The position numbers and the translations under genes were made by a program. The notes beneath the pieces are model-generated. The model worked only from the letters and a program-made list of their open reading frames with translations. It had not been told where the DNA came from and did not search any database. From Flavobacterium frigoritolerans (GTDB lineage Bacteria > Bacteroidota > Bacteroidia > Flavobacteriales > Flavobacteriaceae), in contig NZ_JAOZEV010000001.1 in the NCBI RefSeq assembly GCF_025847275.1, positions 496,001 through 560,000 of the forward strand: a stretch of DNA of 64,000 nt, written 5' to 3'. Of this stretch, positions 20,670-28,304 are shown one piece after another. Position 1 is the first letter of the stretch. Each line of letters begins with the position of its first letter.

Positions 20670-20774
20670 TTATAAATCAGACTTCACTTTTATCATTTCG
20701 CCTAACATAGCAGGAACAGCCGCAATACCACTTGTTAATGCAGCTTTGGCTACTGCAAAATTTAGCGTATCAAT
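20670..20774 (-). pseudogene. Possible gene remnant (C-terminal fragment)
   Basis: On the minus strand a 34-codon frame ends at the TAA at 20670. Its last part reads FAVAKAALTSGIAAVP then AMLGEMIKVKSDL, which has the composition of a genuine protein C-terminus. It has no start codon, and stops lie just upstream. No family is recognised. It lies downstream of the MarR-GNAT gene and could be the tail of a decayed neighbour. Confidence 0.3.
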
Positions 20775-20863
20775 TTATGTCTCCCGCTTATTAAGTATAA
20801 ATCCTGATATAAGCCAGATTCATTTTCTGTTGGTGGCCCATGTTTATAGTCCTTTTTGTAGTA

Positions 20864-21817
20864 TTACTTTAACTGAAGTTCCATTTGGATATTACAACGT
20901 TCATAAGGCGTTGGGCGCCCTACCACTTTGCTAAATCCTAACTTATGATAAAGATTAATTGCTGGTTTTAAAATAGTATTGCTTTCCAGATAAATTTTGG
21001 AAGCTCCTAGTTCTTTTGCTGCATTTGTAACAGCCTGACCAAGTAACCAGCCAATATTTTTTCCTTGACACTTATTCGAAACAGCCATTTTTGCCAATTC
21101 AAAATCATAGTCAGGATCATTCATTTTTATCAAAGCACAAACACCTACAGGTTCATTGTCATAAAGCGCTACAAATATCTTTCCTCCCTTGTCCAAAATA
21201 TATTCTTTCGGATTATCCAAAGCCTTATAATCAGCTTCTTCCATTTTAAAATAAGATGAAATCCATTCTTCATTAAGTGCTCTAAAAACCGACTGATACC
21301 CGTCATTATACTCCACAATCTGCACTGCACTGCTCTCACGTAGTTTCTTTTGTTCGTTAACTCTTTTAAATAACGATTTCTGCCCTAGCAAAAACTCCCA
21401 TTCTTCCAAAGCTGCCCATAAATTGTGGTTGGACTCTCCTATCAGATCTTCTACTGCAGCTTCTACATCAATACATTGCAATTTAAGTTTATTCAAAACC
21501 AACAAGCCGTATTCAGTTAAAACAATAACATTCTTGCGCTTATCAGTCGTCTTTACGTTTTCCTGAATCAATCCCGCAGCTATCATTTCCTGAACAATTT
21601 TACTAACAGATGGCTGTGAGTGACCTATTTCGTTGGCAATTTCGGTTATAGTAATTTCCTTTTCTTCGGAGAGCAAATAAAATACAGGAAACCATTTTGG
21701 AATAAAATCTATCCCATGAAGTTCATAAATCTTAGCCGCATCATCGGTTATCATTGTGCTCATTAAACGCAATCGGCTTCCTAGAGCCATCTTACCTACT
21801 TTATTAAAAAACTCCAT
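20864..21817 (-). CDS. MarR-family regulator fused to GNAT acetyltransferase
   Basis: Starting at the ATG at 21817 the protein has 317 residues. The further upstream open frame lies over the promoter and operator and is rejected. Residues about 1-150 are a MarR winged helix (ITITEIANEIGHSQPSVSKI recognition region, then TDKRKNVIVLTEYG wing). Residues about 165-317 are a GNAT N-acetyltransferase (MAVSNKCQGKNIGWLLGQA gives the acetyl-CoA loop, and IYLESNTILKPAINLYHKLG is typical). Such fusions act as ligand-responsive regulators with an attached acetylase; neither target is known. A perfect palindrome sits at the predicted transcription start, so self-repression is likely. Confidence 0.9.
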   Translation of the reverse strand: MEFFNKVGKMALGSRLRLMSTMITDDAAKIYELHGIDFIPKWFPVFYLLSEEKEITITEIANEIGHSQPSVSKIVQEMIAAGLIQENVKTTDKRKNVIVLTEYGLLVLNKLKLQCIDVEAAVEDLIGESNHNLWAALEEWEFLLGQKSLFKRVNEQKKLRESSAVQIVEYNDGYQSVFRALNEEWISSYFKMEEADYKALDNPKEYILDKGGKIFVALYDNEPVGVCALIKMNDPDYDFELAKMAVSNKCQGKNIGWLLGQAVTNAAKELGASKIYLESNTILKPAINLYHKLGFSKVVGRPTPYERCNIQMELQLK

Positions 21818-21831
21818 ATTATAATTAATTA

Positions 21832-21845
21832 TATAACTAGTTATA
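21832..21845. promoter_or_regulatory. Perfect 14-bp palindromic operator, probably for the MarR-GNAT protein
   Basis: TATAACTAGTTATA is an exact palindrome lying directly downstream of the -7 element and 15 bases before the start codon. MarR dimers bind palindromes of this size. Bound protein would cover the transcription start. Confidence 0.6.
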
Positions 21846-21874
21846 CAAATGTAATAAAAAATTTTATTGCACAA
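21846..21874 (-). promoter_or_regulatory. Bacteroidota promoter for the MarR-GNAT gene
   Basis: On the minus strand, TTG (21872-21874) is followed after 18 bases by TACATTTG (21846-21853), an exact TAnnTTTG. Spacing and sequence both fit the primary sigma-factor consensus of Bacteroidota. The remainder of the gap to 22118 shows nothing definite. Confidence 0.75.
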
Positions 21875-22118
21875 CTAAAATTGATAAAAAACGAATCCAA
21901 TACCACATTTATCAAAATAGTTAATTGCTGCAATCTCAGAAAAAGCAAGGCTTTAAAACTAAATAATTTGTATTTTCGTTCTACATAAAAATTTCTCAAT
22001 TAAATATCGGAATACAATTAAATGCTTAAATCTATTTAATTATCCTTCAGTGAAATCAAGCTAAACCTTACTTTTACAAATAGATCTTAGATACTGTGAC
22101 ACTCAAAAAACTAAAATT

Positions 22119-22412
22119 ATGACAAAACGAGCTAATAAATACAAACTTACTTTGGAACAGGTTTCTTTAATGAAAGAAGAAGCAATTTTCTCCCAACCTT
22201 TATCATTGGAATTTGAAAATCATGATGAAATTTTTAAAATTATTGATATAATCAAAGAGAAAAACCTTTTTGAAAATGAAAATCAATCTACAGAATTTGC
22301 AATTGGATTAAAACTCTTTAGCGAAGTAATGCTCAAAAATAGAAAGCATCCACTTTTTGAGGATTTTTTTCCTGCATTTGGAGAATTCATGAAAAAACTA
22401 AAAAGCCAATAA
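22119..22412 (+). CDS. Small conserved protein, DUF3861-like
   Basis: The 97-residue protein starts MTKRANKYKLTLEQVSL and has no signal peptide or membrane segment. The sections LEFENHDEIFKII, FAIGLKLFSEVMLKNRKHPL and FFPAFGEFMKKL resemble the small DUF3861 family as I remember it: an N-terminal RYxLTLE strand, a central LEFENHD and a helical end. Function is unknown. It precedes an unrelated membrane-protein gene by 71 bases. Confidence 0.6.
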   Translation: MTKRANKYKLTLEQVSLMKEEAIFSQPLSLEFENHDEIFKIIDIIKEKNLFENENQSTEFAIGLKLFSEVMLKNRKHPLFEDFFPAFGEFMKKLKSQ

Positions 22413-22483
22413 TTACATCATAAACAGTAACCGCTTTTTTACCCAACCTCATCTCCCTAAAGCAAACCTTTACTAAAGTTAAA

Positions 22484-23269
22484 ATGATTAAACGAAAATA
22501 TCCCATTTCAAAAAAGAAAAAAATTGAACCATTTGGAATGAGAAAAGAGTTTTATAAGCGGCTTCTCTATATTGCCCTTTGCATTATTCCTATTGTTGTA
22601 TTTGGAAACGATAAGGGAACTTTTAGATTAGTTCCTCTTCCGTTTTTCTTAATCGGAATGTATAATTTACTTTTAATCGTAAGCTTTTCACAACTAATAA
22701 TAGATGATTTTTTTCCTCCTAAAATAGCATTTGAAAAAGTCGCTAAACCATTTGATAAGTTTATGTATTATTTTTCATCTGCTTTATTTTTTGGAAGTTT
22801 GGTTTTTCTAATTTTTGAAATAAGAAAAATCGATAACACTATAAATGGTACTCAACTTTTTTGGAGAGCTGGTTTCGCTGGAATTGCTTTAGCCATTTTA
22901 GTTACAATAATTTTAAAAATTACAAATCCATCTGTATATTTCGAAAGCAAAAGAAGATATGTAGTTCATTTTGGACTATTTGTCGGGCTATTTTTACTCA
23001 CAGCAGCCACAACAAGTTTTATAAATCACTTTTATGCAAGTACCACCAAATCTTGTAAAAACTATACAATTTTAGAAAAAGGAACTAGCGGATCACGCAA
23101 AAGAGAACACTTTATTCATATAATTACAGAAAACAATACTAAAGAACGCTTTTCTATAAAAAAAGCACTTTATGAAGAACTAACTCAAGGTGGGAAAATT
23201 GAATTATGTATGATAAAAGGAAAATTGGGTTATGATTATGTGACGGAATTTAATACAATTAAAAACTAA
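22484..23269 (+). CDS. Membrane protein of unknown function
   Basis: The 261-residue protein has a very basic N-terminus (IKRKYPISKKKKIE). Four predicted transmembrane helices follow (around LLYIALCIIPIVVFG, LPFFLIGMYNLLLIVSF, FFGSLVFLIFEI, GFAGIALAILVTIIL), then a further hydrophobic segment (FGLFVGLFLLTAATTSFI). A soluble C-terminal tail of about 70 residues begins after TKSCKNYTILEKG. An internal ATG at codon 19 (MRKEFYK) is an alternative start. The family is not recognised. A terminator follows at 23330-23362. Confidence 0.65.
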   Translation: MIKRKYPISKKKKIEPFGMRKEFYKRLLYIALCIIPIVVFGNDKGTFRLVPLPFFLIGMYNLLLIVSFSQLIIDDFFPPKIAFEKVAKPFDKFMYYFSSALFFGSLVFLIFEIRKIDNTINGTQLFWRAGFAGIALAILVTIILKITNPSVYFESKRRYVVHFGLFVGLFLLTAATTSFINHFYASTTKSCKNYTILEKGTSGSRKREHFIHIITENNTKERFSIKKALYEELTQGGKIELCMIKGKLGYDYVTEFNTIKN

Positions 23270-23329
23270 TCCATTTCCCACTCACACAAACAGATAAACC
23301 AATAAAAATCAACATATTTGCTTCTATAC

Positions 23330-23362
23330 AAAAGCTAACTTAAAAAAGAGTTGGCTTTTTTT
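23330..23362 (+). terminator. Rho-independent terminator after the membrane-protein gene
   Basis: AAAGCTAACT pairs with AGTTGGCTTT (one G-T pair) around an A-rich loop and is followed by a T run. It lies about 60 bases after the stop at 23269. Confidence 0.75.
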
Positions 23363-23380
23363 ATGCCTAAATACTAAAAG

Positions 23381-23426
23381 TGAACTTTTGAACAAAGTAA
23401 AATTGGACTTTTAAACAAAGTAAGAC
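23381..23426 (+). repeat. Two 23-bp direct repeats upstream of the MBL/AraC unit
   Basis: TGAACTTTTGAACAAAGTAA (23381-23400) and TGGACTTTTAAACAAAGTAA (23404-23423) differ at two positions and are spaced exactly 23 bases apart, about two helical turns. AraC-family regulators often bind such direct repeats, and an AraC gene ends this transcription unit. Binding here is inference. Confidence 0.5.
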
Positions 23427-23552
23427 AGTTTGTTTTGATGCAATTTTGTACCATTAATTAAGATAGTCATAGAAATTTTAATTAAAAAGCGTTGCAACAA
23501 CAAATAATTTACTTGAATTTGATTCCATAAAATTAATAATAAAACAAATCGA

Positions 23553-24683
23553 ATGAAACGGTTTTTAAAAATCACAAAAAGAATTATGATAACAGTAATA
23601 AGCATTTTGGCAATTTTAACCTTGGTTACTTTTTTATATATGATGCATCCCAAATTTGGTAAAGCACCAGAAGGTAATCGTTTGGAATTAATAAAAAACT
23701 CTAGCAATTATAGCAATGGGAAATTTCAAAATACCCATGACACACCAAGTCTGACAAAAGGATATAGTTTTAGCGGTATTCTTTATGAACAGCTATTTGG
23801 CAACCATCCAAGACGAGAACCTGTTACTTCCATTCCATCAGTAAAAACCGATTTGCACAATCTCTCTCCAGATACTGATGTCTTAGTTTGGTTTGGACAT
23901 TCGTCTTATTTCATGCAAATAGACGGAAAACGCTTTCTAGTTGATCCCGTATTTAGCGGAAATGCTTCGCCGCTGCCAAGAACTGTAACAGCATTTAAGG
24001 GAACAAATGACTACACTGTAGATGATTTACCTGCAATTGATTATTTAATTATTAGCCACGACCATTACGACCATCTTGATTATGAAACCATAGTTGCTTT
24101 AAAATCGAAGGTAAAAAAAGTTATTTGTGGTCTTGGAGTTGGAGGACATTTTGAGCGTTGGGGATATCCCGCAGATAAAATAATCGAAAAAGACTGGAAC
24201 GAAACAATTGTTCTAGAAGATGGTTTTAAAGTGCACACCACTCCAGCCAGACATTTCTCAGGAAGAGGTTTTTCTAAAAACAATACGCTATGGTTATCAT
24301 ATGTTTTGCAAACACCAAATATAAAAATATACATTGGTGGCGATAGCGGTTACGACACCCATTTTGCTGAAATTGGAGAGCAGTTTGGCCCGATAGATTT
24401 TGCAATTCTAGAAAACGGACAATATAATTTGGCTTGGGAAGCCATTCATATGCTTCCTGAACAAGTCCTTAAAGCTGCACAAGATTTAAAAGCCAAAACC
24501 TTATTTCCTGTGCATTCTTCAAAATTTAAGTTGGCAATGCATTCTTGGGATGAGCCTTTGGAAAAATTATCAACACTTAGTAAAGCTGCTCATTTACCAT
24601 TGGTAACTCCTATGATTGGCGAAGTAGTAAATTTAAATGATCACACACAAGTTTTTAAAGAATGGTGGAAAGATGTAAATTAG
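23553..24683 (+). CDS. MBL-fold metallo-hydrolase (UlaG/NAPE-PLD-like), membrane-anchored
   Basis: The 376-residue protein has an N-terminal hydrophobic segment (about 10-30, IMITVISILAILTLVTFLYM) that could anchor it to the inner membrane. The metallo-beta-lactamase domain follows. Its main metal motif HDHYDH is at 169-174. VWFGHSSYFMQIDGKRFLVD (112-131) is typical of the UlaG/NAPE-PLD branch, and further ligand regions are TPARHFSGRGF and GGDSGYD. These enzymes hydrolyse phosphodiester or lactone bonds; the substrate here is not known. It precedes the AraC gene by 22 bases and is probably co-transcribed with it. Confidence 0.85.
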   Translation: MKRFLKITKRIMITVISILAILTLVTFLYMMHPKFGKAPEGNRLELIKNSSNYSNGKFQNTHDTPSLTKGYSFSGILYEQLFGNHPRREPVTSIPSVKTDLHNLSPDTDVLVWFGHSSYFMQIDGKRFLVDPVFSGNASPLPRTVTAFKGTNDYTVDDLPAIDYLIISHDHYDHLDYETIVALKSKVKKVICGLGVGGHFERWGYPADKIIEKDWNETIVLEDGFKVHTTPARHFSGRGFSKNNTLWLSYVLQTPNIKIYIGGDSGYDTHFAEIGEQFGPIDFAILENGQYNLAWEAIHMLPEQVLKAAQDLKAKTLFPVHSSKFKLAMHSWDEPLEKLSTLSKAAHLPLVTPMIGEVVNLNDHTQVFKEWWKDVN

Positions 24684-24705
24684 CACTACTTAAATCTAAA
24701 TTAAG

Positions 24706-25500
24706 ATGAAAATCGCCGAAATAAAATCGTGTCATATTGGTCCTGAAATTTCTCCAGAACAATTTGTTCCAGAACACATCTTCTTATATCTGGCAGCAGG
24801 AGAAATTGAGGGTTATGACGGAAATGAAATGCATACCATTAAATCGGGAGATTATTGTATTGTAAGGAAAAATCATCTGGCTAAATACAACAAACAGAAA
24901 GACAATGGGCAATTTGAAAAAGTTGTGGTCATTTTTGATGAGTTTTTTTTGACTGAGTTTAAAAAAAATCACGCCATTACAAATGTAAAATCAAACTCTA
25001 AAAATGCATTTATTATTCTTAAAAAGGATGTTTTAATACCAAATTTTGTGCGTTCGTTAATGCCGTATTACAATGATGGAGGTGTTATAGATGAAACTTT
25101 TTCGAAAGTAAAAAGAGAAGAACTTTTATTAATATTACTACAAACCAATCCAGAGATTTCGAATGTATTATTTGACCAAAGTATTCCCGAAAAATTAGAT
25201 CTAGAAGCATTTATATATCGAAATTATAAATTTAATGTGAGCCTCGAAAGACTAGCTTACCTAACTGGCAGAAGCTTATCCTCTTTTAAAAGAGATTTTA
25301 AAAAAATTTTTAATGATACTCCTAATCGTTGGTTAATGCAAAAAAGACTGCAAGAGGCACATTTTCAAATTGAAAGAGAAAGAAAAAAACCATCTGATAT
25401 TTATCTCGATTTAGGTTTCGAAAACATTTCGCATTTTTCATTTGCATTTAAGAAACAGTTTGGATACAACCCAACAAGCCTGATAAAAGGAAATTCATAA
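24706..25500 (+). CDS. AraC-family transcriptional regulator
   Basis: In this 264-residue protein the N-terminal half (about 1-130) has a cupin-like ligand-sensing fold, with ILYLAAGEIEG-type strands and HTIKSGDYCIVRKNHLAKY. The C-terminal part (about 165-264) has the two helix-turn-helix motifs, NVSLERLAYLTGRSLSSFKR and PSDIYLDLGFENISHFSFAF followed by KKQFGYNPTSL, the AraC hallmark. It is encoded directly after the MBL hydrolase, so it probably controls that unit through the direct repeats at 23381-23426. The ligand is unknown. Confidence 0.9.
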   Translation: MKIAEIKSCHIGPEISPEQFVPEHIFLYLAAGEIEGYDGNEMHTIKSGDYCIVRKNHLAKYNKQKDNGQFEKVVVIFDEFFLTEFKKNHAITNVKSNSKNAFIILKKDVLIPNFVRSLMPYYNDGGVIDETFSKVKREELLLILLQTNPEISNVLFDQSIPEKLDLEAFIYRNYKFNVSLERLAYLTGRSLSSFKRDFKKIFNDTPNRWLMQKRLQEAHFQIERERKKPSDIYLDLGFENISHFSFAFKKQFGYNPTSLIKGNS

Positions 25501-25558
25501 TCCTAATTATCACTTAAATAAGTCTAATTCCATTTACCGAAAATACAATTATGCTTGA

Positions 25559-25603
25559 TTTTTTTTTGTTTCAAGTTTTTTTGTTTCAAGTTTCAAGTTT
25601 CAG
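25559..25603. repeat. Short imperfect tandem repeat (GTTTCAA units)
   Basis: A run of GTTTCAA/GTTTTTTT units, four to five copies, lies between the AraC gene and the proline-dehydrogenase-like gene. Similar low-complexity repeats occur elsewhere in this window between genes (25621-25670, 29150-29180, 47931-47968). No function is suggested. Confidence 0.5.
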
Positions 25604-25675
25604 AAAAACTTAGCATGCCTTGCGTATCTAAACAAAAGGCAAAAATCAGCTAAATCTCCTAAATCTGCGTGCTAG

Positions 25676-25702
25676 AAAACTTCATTTATCATGAAGTTTT
25701 TT
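25676..25702 (+). terminator. Rho-independent terminator of the MBL/AraC unit
   Basis: AAAACTTCAT and ATGAAGTTTT form a perfect 10-bp stem with loop TTATC, followed by T residues. It lies about 175 bases after the AraC stop and just upstream of the next start. Confidence 0.8.
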
Positions 25703-25734
25703 CTATATTACAAACACTAAAACAATACATTATA

Positions 25735-26676
25735 ATGGACAAAGATTTAATACTACTTGGAGCCAATGCTTTAAGAAGAGCTGCTATGAACAACAAAGCT
25801 AAAGAGCATATACTTTCTAACGAAATATTATTTAGCACTTTAAAAAAGGCAGCAGACAGATATATAGGCGGAGAAACATTAGAAGAAACAATTCTTAAAG
25901 TAAAAGAACAAAATAAAGAAGGTTTTAAATGCTCTATGGAATTTATGGGAGAAAATACCCTAACCGAAATAGAAGCTAATGAAGCTACCAAAGAATTTAT
26001 TAGAATAGCACAAGAAATTAAAAACCAAAAGCTAAATTCGACTGTTTCTTTAGATTTATCTCATATTGGATTATCTATATCTCCTGATTTATGTCTGAAC
26101 AATTTATCCTCTATATGCCAAGAAGCCGAAAAAAATAATATCGAAGTAACAATTAGTGCCGAAAATGTTGAAATAACAGACGCTATTATTGACATTTATA
26201 AAACTGCATCCCAAACCTATAAAAACACTTCAATTACGCTTCAGGCGTATTTGCACAGATCACAAGATGATTTTAAAGAATTAATCCAAGAAAACGGAAG
26301 AATACGCATTGTAAAGGGAGCTTTTGATACTCCAGCCAACCTTTCAATTCCAAGAGGTGCCGCATTAGATGAGCGCTATTTATATTATGTTGATCAGCTA
26401 CTATCAAAAAATCATCGTTGCGCCATTGCAACGCATCACGATTATATCCAGAAAGAAGCTGTAGCACTAATTCAAAATTACAAAACGAGTAATGATGTTT
26501 ACGAATTCGAAAGTCTATACGGAATCCAAACAGAGCAATTAAGAAACCTAAAAGAACAAGGTTATGCAACTAAACTATACTTTGTATATGGTAAAGAATG
26601 GTATTTGTATTTGTGCAACAGAATAGCCGAATATCCTTTGAATTTATTTCAGGCATTGGATGATATCATAAGCTAA
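25735..26676 (+). CDS. Proline dehydrogenase-like protein (PutB/FadM type)
   Basis: The ATG at 25735 gives 313 residues. The longer frame begins at a GTG inside the preceding terminator and is rejected. Segments STVSLDLSHIGLSIS, SITLQAYLHRSQDDFKE, RIRIVKGAFD, CAIATHHDYI, VYEFESLYGI and LYFVYGKEWYLYLCNRIAEY line up, from memory, with the short FAD-dependent proline dehydrogenases of Firmicutes (about 300 residues). That enzyme oxidises proline to pyrroline-5-carboxylate. The C-terminal substrate-contact region has NRIAEYP in place of the usual RRLAERP, so one of the paired arginines is not conserved and activity on proline is uncertain. No P5C dehydrogenase gene is adjacent. Confidence 0.75.
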   Translation: MDKDLILLGANALRRAAMNNKAKEHILSNEILFSTLKKAADRYIGGETLEETILKVKEQNKEGFKCSMEFMGENTLTEIEANEATKEFIRIAQEIKNQKLNSTVSLDLSHIGLSISPDLCLNNLSSICQEAEKNNIEVTISAENVEITDAIIDIYKTASQTYKNTSITLQAYLHRSQDDFKELIQENGRIRIVKGAFDTPANLSIPRGAALDERYLYYVDQLLSKNHRCAIATHHDYIQKEAVALIQNYKTSNDVYEFESLYGIQTEQLRNLKEQGYATKLYFVYGKEWYLYLCNRIAEYPLNLFQALDDIIS

Positions 26677-26695
26677 ACTTACATGAATCTCTCTC

Positions 26696-26741
26696 AGAGT
26701 CACAGAGAACTAAATCTTAAATTTAGCCTCTTTGTGACTCT
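26696..26741. terminator. Long cruciform-type hairpin between convergent genes
   Basis: AGAGTCACA (26696-26704) pairs with TGTGACTCT (26733-26741). The pairing continues inside through GAG/CTC and CTAAAT/ATTTAG, making one extended stem. It lies between the convergent proline-dehydrogenase-like gene and lipB and probably ends both transcripts. The T tract is weak, so a dispersed intergenic palindrome is an alternative reading. Confidence 0.55.
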
Positions 26742-26758
26742 AAGAAAAATAGAGTATC

Positions 26759-27457
26759 CTAAACAAATTCAGCTTCAAACAAATCTGTTAAATGTTTTAA
26801 AATTTTAGCTTTTACTTCGGCTTCATCAACTTTTTCTACACCAAGCTCTACCTGAAGTGAAGTAACCGCTTTACCTCGAATTCCACACGGAATAATATTA
26901 TCGAAATAACCTAAGTCAGCATTGACATTCAAAGCAAAACCGTGCATAGTTACCCAGCGTGAAGCACGTACTCCCAATGCACAAATTTTGCGAGCAAACG
27001 GAGTTCCTACCCCTAACCAAACTCCAGTTTCACCTTCGCTTCGGCCACACTCTAATCCGTATTCCTGAAGAGTAAGAATAATAGATTCCTCAAGTAATCG
27101 CAAGTATTTATGAATATCTGTAAAGAAATTTTCTAAATCCAAAATAGGGTATCCTACTATTTGTCCTGGACCATGATAGGTAATATCGCCACCACGGTTT
27201 ATTTTATAAAAAGTTGCACCTTTGGCTTCCAGTTGCTTTTCAGACAATAATAAATTGCTCAAATCACCACTTTTCCCCAAAGTATATACATGTGGATGTT
27301 CGACAAAAAGAAAATAATTAGGAGTTGGTAAATCAAGTTCTTCTCTCCTATTCTTAATTTTTAAATCTACAACATCCTTAAATAATTCCTCTTGATATTC
27401 CCAAGTCGATTTATAATCTTTTTGACCTAAATCTTGAAGTTGGATTTTTTTATTCAT
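26759..27457 (-). CDS. lipB: Octanoyltransferase LipB
   Basis: The 232-residue protein moves octanoyl groups from acyl carrier protein to lipoyl domains, the first step of lipoate synthesis. LipB motifs are clear: RGGDITYHGPGQIVGYPILD, the lysine in FARKICALGV, and the catalytic cysteine in NIIPCGI. The start is the ATG at 27457 (MNKKIQLQDLG). Five more upstream codons lead only to a TTG. It follows the lipoprotein gene at 27462 by four bases, so the two are co-transcribed. No lipA is present in the window. Confidence 0.95.
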   Translation of the reverse strand: MNKKIQLQDLGQKDYKSTWEYQEELFKDVVDLKIKNRREELDLPTPNYFLFVEHPHVYTLGKSGDLSNLLLSEKQLEAKGATFYKINRGGDITYHGPGQIVGYPILDLENFFTDIHKYLRLLEESIILTLQEYGLECGRSEGETGVWLGVGTPFARKICALGVRASRWVTMHGFALNVNADLGYFDNIIPCGIRGKAVTSLQVELGVEKVDEAEVKAKILKHLTDLFEAEFV

Positions 27458-27461
27458 TATA

Positions 27462-28214
27462 TTATTTTTCAAACTCTACTTCTAGCGCCATTTTAGTTGG
27501 ATTTTCCATATAATCGGTAAAAGGGTATTCGATAGTTATCGTTTTACGATCTTCGCTAAATACAGCATTACTATTAGATACTTTTTTCACCTTTTTCGGG
27601 AAATTATATTTTAAAATATAAGTCGAAGAAGCAAAAATCATTTTATTCATTCCTAATGAATCAGCTACAGGCTTAATAGTTTCTTTAGGATTTAAAACAA
27701 CTTTTCGATTAAACTTTTTTCCATCGTAATTATAACTAACTGTACTATTATTACTAAAATTACCATCGAAAGGCAGTTTGGCATCTGATGATTTATTTTT
27801 TTCAATATTTTGAATTGCACTCAAGCTTTTCATCATATCCTGAAGTTCGTTTACATTTTTGAAATCAGAGTTTAAATTCAACAAAAACTGATTTTCTGTT
27901 GTATTCATCTTCATATTAACCAAAAAGTTTTCTAATTTTTTAAGTTCTTTTTGTTCTTCTGGAGAAAGTTTAGCAATACTATCTTTCTTATTTTTAAACA
28001 TTTCTTTAAAAGAAAAAGTGGTATCGATCTTTTGTTTTGAATCATTCACTTCATTTCCTAATTGTTCCCCTGCCATCTTCATAAGTGCCGATCCATCCAT
28101 CTCTAACGAGAATTTACCTGTTCCGCTATCTGTAATATTGATGTTTTCTGTAAAAGTACAACTCGTTAAAGTTGCTAATAAAAAGGAAAAACTAAGAAAT
28201 TTTAATAGTCTCAT
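27462..28214 (-). CDS. Lipoprotein of unknown function (paralogue of the next upstream gene)
   Basis: Starting from the ATG at 28214, the 250-residue protein begins MRLLKFLSFSFLLATLTSC, with the acylated cysteine at C19. The open frame extends further upstream but without a better start. The mature part has TENINITDSGTGKFSLEMDG, then a charged alpha-helical region (LSPEEQKELKKLENF), and ends with YILKYNFPKKVKKVSNSNAV and SEDRKTITIEYPF. The next gene upstream (28305-29033) has matching blocks (ETISLNADGSGTINV, YSLKYNFPRRIKSVSNAAAI, SSDKKSLTLTLQL), so they are tandem duplicates. No function is known. A TATCTTTG -7 element lies at 28235-28242. Confidence 0.8.
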   Translation of the reverse strand: MRLLKFLSFSFLLATLTSCTFTENINITDSGTGKFSLEMDGSALMKMAGEQLGNEVNDSKQKIDTTFSFKEMFKNKKDSIAKLSPEEQKELKKLENFLVNMKMNTTENQFLLNLNSDFKNVNELQDMMKSLSAIQNIEKNKSSDAKLPFDGNFSNNSTVSYNYDGKKFNRKVVLNPKETIKPVADSLGMNKMIFASSTYILKYNFPKKVKKVSNSNAVFSEDRKTITIEYPFTDYMENPTKMALEVEFEK

Positions 28215-28304
28215 ATGTAGATTATATTTTTCTTCAAAGATACGAAGTCTATTTAAAAATAGAGAAAGAAAGATGCTAAGTTCTATAGACACCACATTTC
28301 TGTT

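Noticed and set aside
20746..20934. 62-residue plus-strand frame downstream of rnhB
   Set aside because: It overlaps the C-terminal coding part of the MarR-GNAT gene on the opposite strand. The minus-strand reading is better supported.
21818..21874. Upstream extension of the MarR-GNAT frame
   Set aside because: It covers the promoter and operator. The ATG at 21817 fits the MarR N-terminus.
25559..25603. Tandem GTTTCAA units considered as a CRISPR fragment
   Set aside because: There are no spacers of uniform length and no cas genes. It is simple-sequence repetition.
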